Shown: one piece after another, positions 15,923-18,826 of the stretch | How positions within the stretch are numbered: position 1 is the first letter of the stretch | How the letters are laid out: the number at the start of each line of letters is the position of its first letter | From: Deltaproteobacteria bacterium | Lineage (GTDB): Bacteria > Desulfobacterota > Desulfobulbia > Desulfobulbales > BM004 | Assembly (NCBI GenBank): GCA_020346205.1 | Contig: CP070776.1 | Location: forward strand, 521,446-540,271 | Length of the DNA: 18,826 nt | Direction of reading: 5' to 3' | Notes under the pieces: generated by a model | Told to the model about the DNA's origin: nothing | Seen by the model: the letters and a program-made list of their open reading frames with translations, nothing else | Database searches by the model: none | Translations under genes and position numbers: made by a program

Positions 15923-17269
15923 ATGAGCCAGAAAAAGATTTTACTAAAAGAAGATGAAATGCCCAAGCAGTGGTACAATATCTGCCCTGATATCCCAAAT
16001 GGCCTGCAGCCGCCTCTGGACCCGGGAACCAAAGAACCGATGGCACCTGAGAAACTTGCTGCAATTTTTCCCATGGGCCTTCTCGAACAGGAGATGAGCC
16101 CCAACCGTTGGATTGATATTCCCGATGAGGTAAGAGAAATCTACTCCATTTGGCGTCCATCTCCCCTGATCAGGGCCTACAAGCTCGAGCAGGCACTCGG
16201 TACCAAGGCCAAGATTTATTATAAAAATGAGGGTGTATCGCCAAACGGCAGTCACAAGCCTAACAGTGCAGTGGCGCAGGTTTATTATAATAAAAGGGAA
16301 GGTATTAAACGGCTAGCCACAGAGACAGGCGCCGGGCAGTGGGGCAGTGCTCTCTGCTTTGCAACCAATAAGTTCGGTCTTGAGTGCAAGGTTTACATGG
16401 TTAGGGTTTCCTTTGACCAGAAACCGTATCGCAAGACAATGATGCAGACCTTTGGCGGCACAGTTGTTGCCAGCCCAAGTCCTGATACTAACACCGGACG
16501 GGCCTATCTTGAAAAAGATCCCAATACCCCAGGTTCCCTTGGTCTGGCCATCAGTGAGGCCATTGAAGATGCTGCAACCACAGAAGGAACAAATTACTCC
16601 TTGGGTTCGGTGCTGAACCACGTCATCCTGCATCAATCAATTGTCGGCCTGGAAGCTAAAAAACAGATGGAAATTGCCGGCGATTATCCAGACGTCGTGG
16701 TGGGTTGCTGCGGTGGCGGCTCCAACTTTGCAGGTTTGGCTGTTCCTTTTGTCGCCGATGTCCTGGAAGGCAAGAATACCAGGTTTGTAGGTGTTGAGCC
16801 GGCTTCATGCCCAACACTTACCAAGGGAAAACTGGCATATGATTTTGGTGATACAGGCCAGACGACCCCTCTGCTGAATATGTACACTCTCGGTCATGAC
16901 TTTGTCTCACCTGGAATCCATGCCGGAGGTTTACGTTATCACGGTATGGCGCCGATTGTCAGTGCTCTTGTCAGGGAAAAAATTGTTGATCCGATAAGTG
17001 TGCACCAGATGGAATCTTTTGAAGCTGGTGTCCTTTTTGCCAGGACAGAGGGTATTATCCCAGCACCGGAAACCTGCCATGCAGTACGTGGAGCCATCAT
17101 CGAGGCTACCCGTGACTTGAATGAACCCAAGACAATTCTTTTCAACTTCTCCGGTCATGGCCTGCTTGATCTTTCAGCCTATGAGCAGTTCTTCAGCGGA
17201 GCGCTGCATGACTATGAGTACCCGGCAGAGGCCATAGAAGAGTCAATGAAACATCTTCCACAATTATAA
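15923..17269 (+). CDS. TrpB2-type tryptophan synthase beta-like PLP enzyme
   Basis: This 448-residue fold-type II PLP enzyme belongs to the TrpB2 branch (TIGR01415). The family-specific N-terminus WYNICPDIP and PRPLDP-like region is present. The PLP lysine is K112 in NGSHKPNSA, catalytic E134 lies in [10 protein letters not shown], and the phosphate-binding loop is G264-G-G-S-N268. [12 protein letters not shown] is the substrate-entry stretch. TrpB2 enzymes make tryptophan from indole and, for some members, prefer O-phosphoserine to serine (literature from memory). No trpA or other trp gene is adjacent, so it may act in indole salvage or as a TrpA-independent enzyme. It has the strong site GGAG at 15914-15917 five bases before the ATG, and a very strong terminator follows it, so it is probably the last gene of its transcript or its own unit. 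Confidence 0.92.
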   Translation: MSQKKILLKEDEMPKQWYNICPDIPNGLQPPLDPGTKEPMAPEKLAAIFPMGLLEQEMSPNRWIDIPDEVREIYSIWRPSPLIRAYKLEQALGTKAKIYYKNEGVSPNGSHKPNSAVAQVYYNKREGIKRLATETGAGQWGSALCFATNKFGLECKVYMVRVSFDQKPYRKTMMQTFGGTVVASPSPDTNTGRAYLEKDPNTPGSLGLAISEAIEDAATTEGTNYSLGSVLNHVILHQSIVGLEAKKQMEIAGDYPDVVVGCCGGGSNFAGLAVPFVADVLEGKNTRFVGVEPASCPTLTKGKLAYDFGDTGQTTPLLNMYTLGHDFVSPGIHAGGLRYHGMAPIVSALVREKIVDPISVHQMESFEAGVLFARTEGIIPAPETCHAVRGAIIEATRDLNEPKTILFNFSGHGLLDLSAYEQFFSGALHDYEYPAEAIEESMKHLPQL

Positions 17270-17307
17270 ATCCAGAAAGACGTTAGTATTAAAATCTGGT
17301 ATTTTAC

Positions 17308-17344
17308 AAGGCGGCAGGAATGTTCCTGCCGCCTTATTTTTTTT
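17308..17344 (+). terminator. Strong intrinsic terminator after the TrpB2 gene
   Basis: AAGGCGGCAGGAA at 17308-17320 is perfectly complementary to TTCCTGCCGCCTT at 17323-17335. This gives a GC-rich stem of 12-13 bp with a tiny loop, followed by A and eight T residues at 17337-17344. This is a textbook rho-independent terminator. An ATG falls by chance at its loop (17320) and must not be taken as the start of the next gene. Confidence 0.95.
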
Positions 17345-17350
17345 CTGGTG

Positions 17351-17357
17351 AAAGAGG
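17351..17357 (+). promoter_or_regulatory. Ribosome-binding site deciding the carboxypeptidase start
   Basis: AAAGAGG at 17351-17357 lies 4 bases before GTG 17362. It begins only six bases after the T run of the preceding terminator. It supports GTG 17362 over the longer frame that would begin inside the terminator stem. Confidence 0.7.
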
Positions 17358-17361
17358 TAGC

Positions 17362-18609
17362 GTGATAACAGTGCTGTTACGGAAATATTACATTTTGCAA
17401 ATCCTGTTCCTGTTGTTTGCGATAATTATCTCTTCCTTGTTGCCGGCACATGCTGAGGATATTGGTTCGGTTGCCACTGCGGAAATACAAAGTCTGATTG
17501 ATAACGGTGGCTTTGCTTTTAAAAAGAACAATAAATATATAGTTACACATAATCTGCATACACCTTATGTGCCGGCCAGTATCGTAAAGATTGCAACCGC
17601 ACTTGCAGCCCTGGATAGCCTGGGGCCCTCATTTCGTTTTGAAACATTTTTTTATCGCGACGACCTTGATAATCTTTATATCAAGGGGTTAGGTGACCCG
17701 TTTCTTATTTCAGAAGAAGTTGTCATTATTGTTGAAAGACTGAAAGAACTCGGCTGTACGAAAATTAATAACATTTATCTGGATAATACCGCCTTTAGCC
17801 TAAAGAAAATCACCGATGGATCAGGTTTGAGTGATAATCCTTATGATGCTCAAAACAGTGCATTGGCAGTTAATTTCAATACTGTAAATATTGAAAAGGA
17901 TAGCATCGGCAGGGTTATTTCAGCTGAGGAGCAGACCCCGATCCTGCCGCTGATGACTGAACTGGCAGAAGGGCTTGAGCCGGGAGTTCACAGGATCAAT
18001 ATCACGCAGGATAAAAACACAGGAGATGCCATCATAAACCGTTATGTGGGCGAGCTCTTTCGGGCCTTTCAGAAAAAGCATGATATTTCAGGGCAGGGAA
18101 AAGTTGTTGCTAAAAAGACACCAAAAAATCTTGAGCCTTTTTATATACACCGCTCAAGCAAAACTTTGGAAGATATTGTTGGGCCACTCATGCTCTACTC
18201 AAACAACTTCATAGCCAACCAGCTTTTTTTAACTCTGGGAGTGAGTAAATTCGGCTATCCTGCCACCTGGGAAAAGTCAATATTGGCAATGGCTGTATAT
18301 TTGCGCAGCCAATACAATCTGTCTCAAAAGGAGGTAAATGTTGTTGAAGGGTCCGGCCTTTCCAGAAAAAATAGGGCATCACCCCATGCAATGATCCAAT
18401 TGCTTGATTCCTTTAAGTACTATGCTAAAGACCTGCCATATGAAGAGGGTAGATTGTTGAAGTCCGGGACCTTAAAAGGGGTTTACACCTATGGTGGATA
18501 TTTAATTGAAAATGAGAACCTGGACAGTTTTGTTTTGTTACTGAACCAGAAGAAAAACAACAGGGACAGGTTGCTTGATGTACTTGAAAAAATATATCGT
18601 GCAAACTGA
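17362..18609 (+). CDS. D-alanyl-D-alanine carboxypeptidase/endopeptidase, PBP4 (S13) family
   Basis: This penicillin-binding protein trims or cleaves peptidoglycan peptides in the periplasm. Starting at GTG 17362, the protein is 415 residues with a signal peptide (hydrophobic residues 9-28, then AHA before E32). The three active-site motifs of S13 enzymes are present: S73-I-V-K76 (nucleophile and general base), S280-N-N282, and K367-S-G-T370, where the usual KTG reads KSG. Relative to E. coli PBP4 the distances between motifs are shorter (207 and 87 residues against about 244 and 111), so the inserted accessory domains are reduced. It probably has both carboxypeptidase and endopeptidase potential, but activity is not provable here. 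The gene starts 17 bases after a strong terminator and is itself followed by one. Confidence 0.9.
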   Translation: MITVLLRKYYILQILFLLFAIIISSLLPAHAEDIGSVATAEIQSLIDNGGFAFKKNNKYIVTHNLHTPYVPASIVKIATALAALDSLGPSFRFETFFYRDDLDNLYIKGLGDPFLISEEVVIIVERLKELGCTKINNIYLDNTAFSLKKITDGSGLSDNPYDAQNSALAVNFNTVNIEKDSIGRVISAEEQTPILPLMTELAEGLEPGVHRINITQDKNTGDAIINRYVGELFRAFQKKHDISGQGKVVAKKTPKNLEPFYIHRSSKTLEDIVGPLMLYSNNFIANQLFLTLGVSKFGYPATWEKSILAMAVYLRSQYNLSQKEVNVVEGSGLSRKNRASPHAMIQLLDSFKYYAKDLPYEEGRLLKSGTLKGVYTYGGYLIENENLDSFVLLLNQKKNNRDRLLDVLEKIYRAN

Positions 18610-18632
18610 TACGGGTTTGTGTGTAAAAAATT

Positions 18633-18668
18633 AAAGCGGGACATCCGCCGATTGATGTCCCGCTTTTT
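18633..18668. terminator. Intrinsic terminator, probably bidirectional
   Basis: AAAGCGGGACATC at 18633-18645 pairs perfectly with GATGTCCCGCTTT at 18654-18666, a 13-bp stem with an 8-base loop. The + strand T run is 18664-18668. On the opposite strand the stem is followed by a T-rich tract (the complement of AAAAAATT at 18625-18632), so it could also stop transcription coming from the right, as expected between convergent genes. Confidence 0.92.
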
Positions 18669-18826
18669 GGGTTCTATCACCTTGGAAGGGGGATATATAG
18701 ATCAAAAGCCGTTGTTAGAGGCTGGTGATAGCAATTTATTGATTATCGAATTTGTTGATCCTGCTGCGTCATCGTCAGTTCCGCATACCAACTGTATAGC
18801 GGAGCTGACTCTTCCTTGCATTTTCG
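18669..18826. other. Window tail without a confident gene; 8-bp inverted repeat
   Basis: CTATCACC at 18674-18681 and GGTGATAG at 18724-18731 form a perfect inverted repeat with 42 bases between, and a small inner dyad AGCC/GGCT lies before the right arm. On the minus strand a frame is open from the window edge to a stop at 18743-18745 (27 codons, ending TQQDQQIR), which could be the end of a convergent gene. Two other frames, one on each strand, are also open over part of this span, so none can be called. Confidence 0.35.

Noticed and set aside
17320..17361. Upstream ATG extension of the carboxypeptidase
   Set aside because: This ATG lies in the loop and stem of the intrinsic terminator and lacks a ribosome-binding site. 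GTG 17362 has AAAGAGG and begins a proper signal peptide.
1..18826. Mobile elements, CRISPR arrays, tRNA or rRNA genes, defence systems
   Set aside because: No transposase or integrase motifs, no regularly spaced repeats, no tRNA-like cloverleaf and no clear shift in base use were seen; the region reads as conserved core genome.

Overview
This window is a stretch of core bacterial chromosome. Every confidently called gene is on the + strand. It carries translation, protein-targeting, lipid and envelope genes, with no phage, transposon, CRISPR, rRNA or tRNA signal. The cell is Gram-negative-like: it has a LolB-like outer-membrane lipoprotein, a lipoprotein-type TPR protein and an S13 D-Ala-D-Ala carboxypeptidase. 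The protein sequence style and several neighbour pairs suggest a Desulfobacterota (former Deltaproteobacteria) member, perhaps a sulfate reducer of the Desulfobulbales. These include a TrmD operon with KhpA and a Tm1570-type SPOUT enzyme, a TPR-LolB pair, and a fused radical SAM/DUF2344 protein. The taxonomic guess rests on pattern recognition, not on a search.

Region 1 (1-2547) holds the 3' end of ileS, then lspA and fabD, closely spaced and probably co-transcribed. A weak hairpin with a short T run overlaps the fabD stop. Region 2 (2531-2870) is a 340-base gap with no credible gene. It contains a good sigma70-type promoter candidate whose -35 box lies inside a perfect dyad, followed by an implied leader of about 180 nt before ffh.

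Region 3 (2871-8454) is the ffh and TrmD-type translation cluster: ffh, rpsP, khpA, rimM, trmD, a SPOUT RNA methyltransferase, rplS, rnhB and the YraN/UPF0102 gene. These make the SRP GTPase, two ribosomal proteins, an RNA chaperone, a 30S maturation factor, one or two RNA methylation enzymes, RNase HII and a nuclease-like protein. Region 4 (8506-15807) has pdxA, tmk, a TPR lipoprotein overlapping a LolB-like lipoprotein by 4 nt, and a large two-part radical SAM protein. Region 5 (15923-17344) is a stand-alone TrpB2-type enzyme with a strong ribosome-binding site, closed by a very strong intrinsic terminator. Region 6 (17362-18668) is a PBP4-type carboxypeptidase whose ribosome-binding site begins only a few bases after that terminator. 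A second strong hairpin terminator, T-rich on both sides, follows it. The last ~158 bases contain an inverted repeat and no gene I can call with confidence.

I found no clear evidence of a new multi-gene system. The items most worth a second look are the terminator abutting the carboxypeptidase start, the radical SAM/DUF2344 fusion with a second cysteine cluster, the dyad over the ffh promoter, and the rplS leader with its Shine-Dalgarno-like motif placed far upstream in a hairpin loop. Several start codons were moved from the longest reading frame: lspA to 1014, khpA to 4616, rimM to 4848, trmD to 5465 and the carboxypeptidase to 17362.
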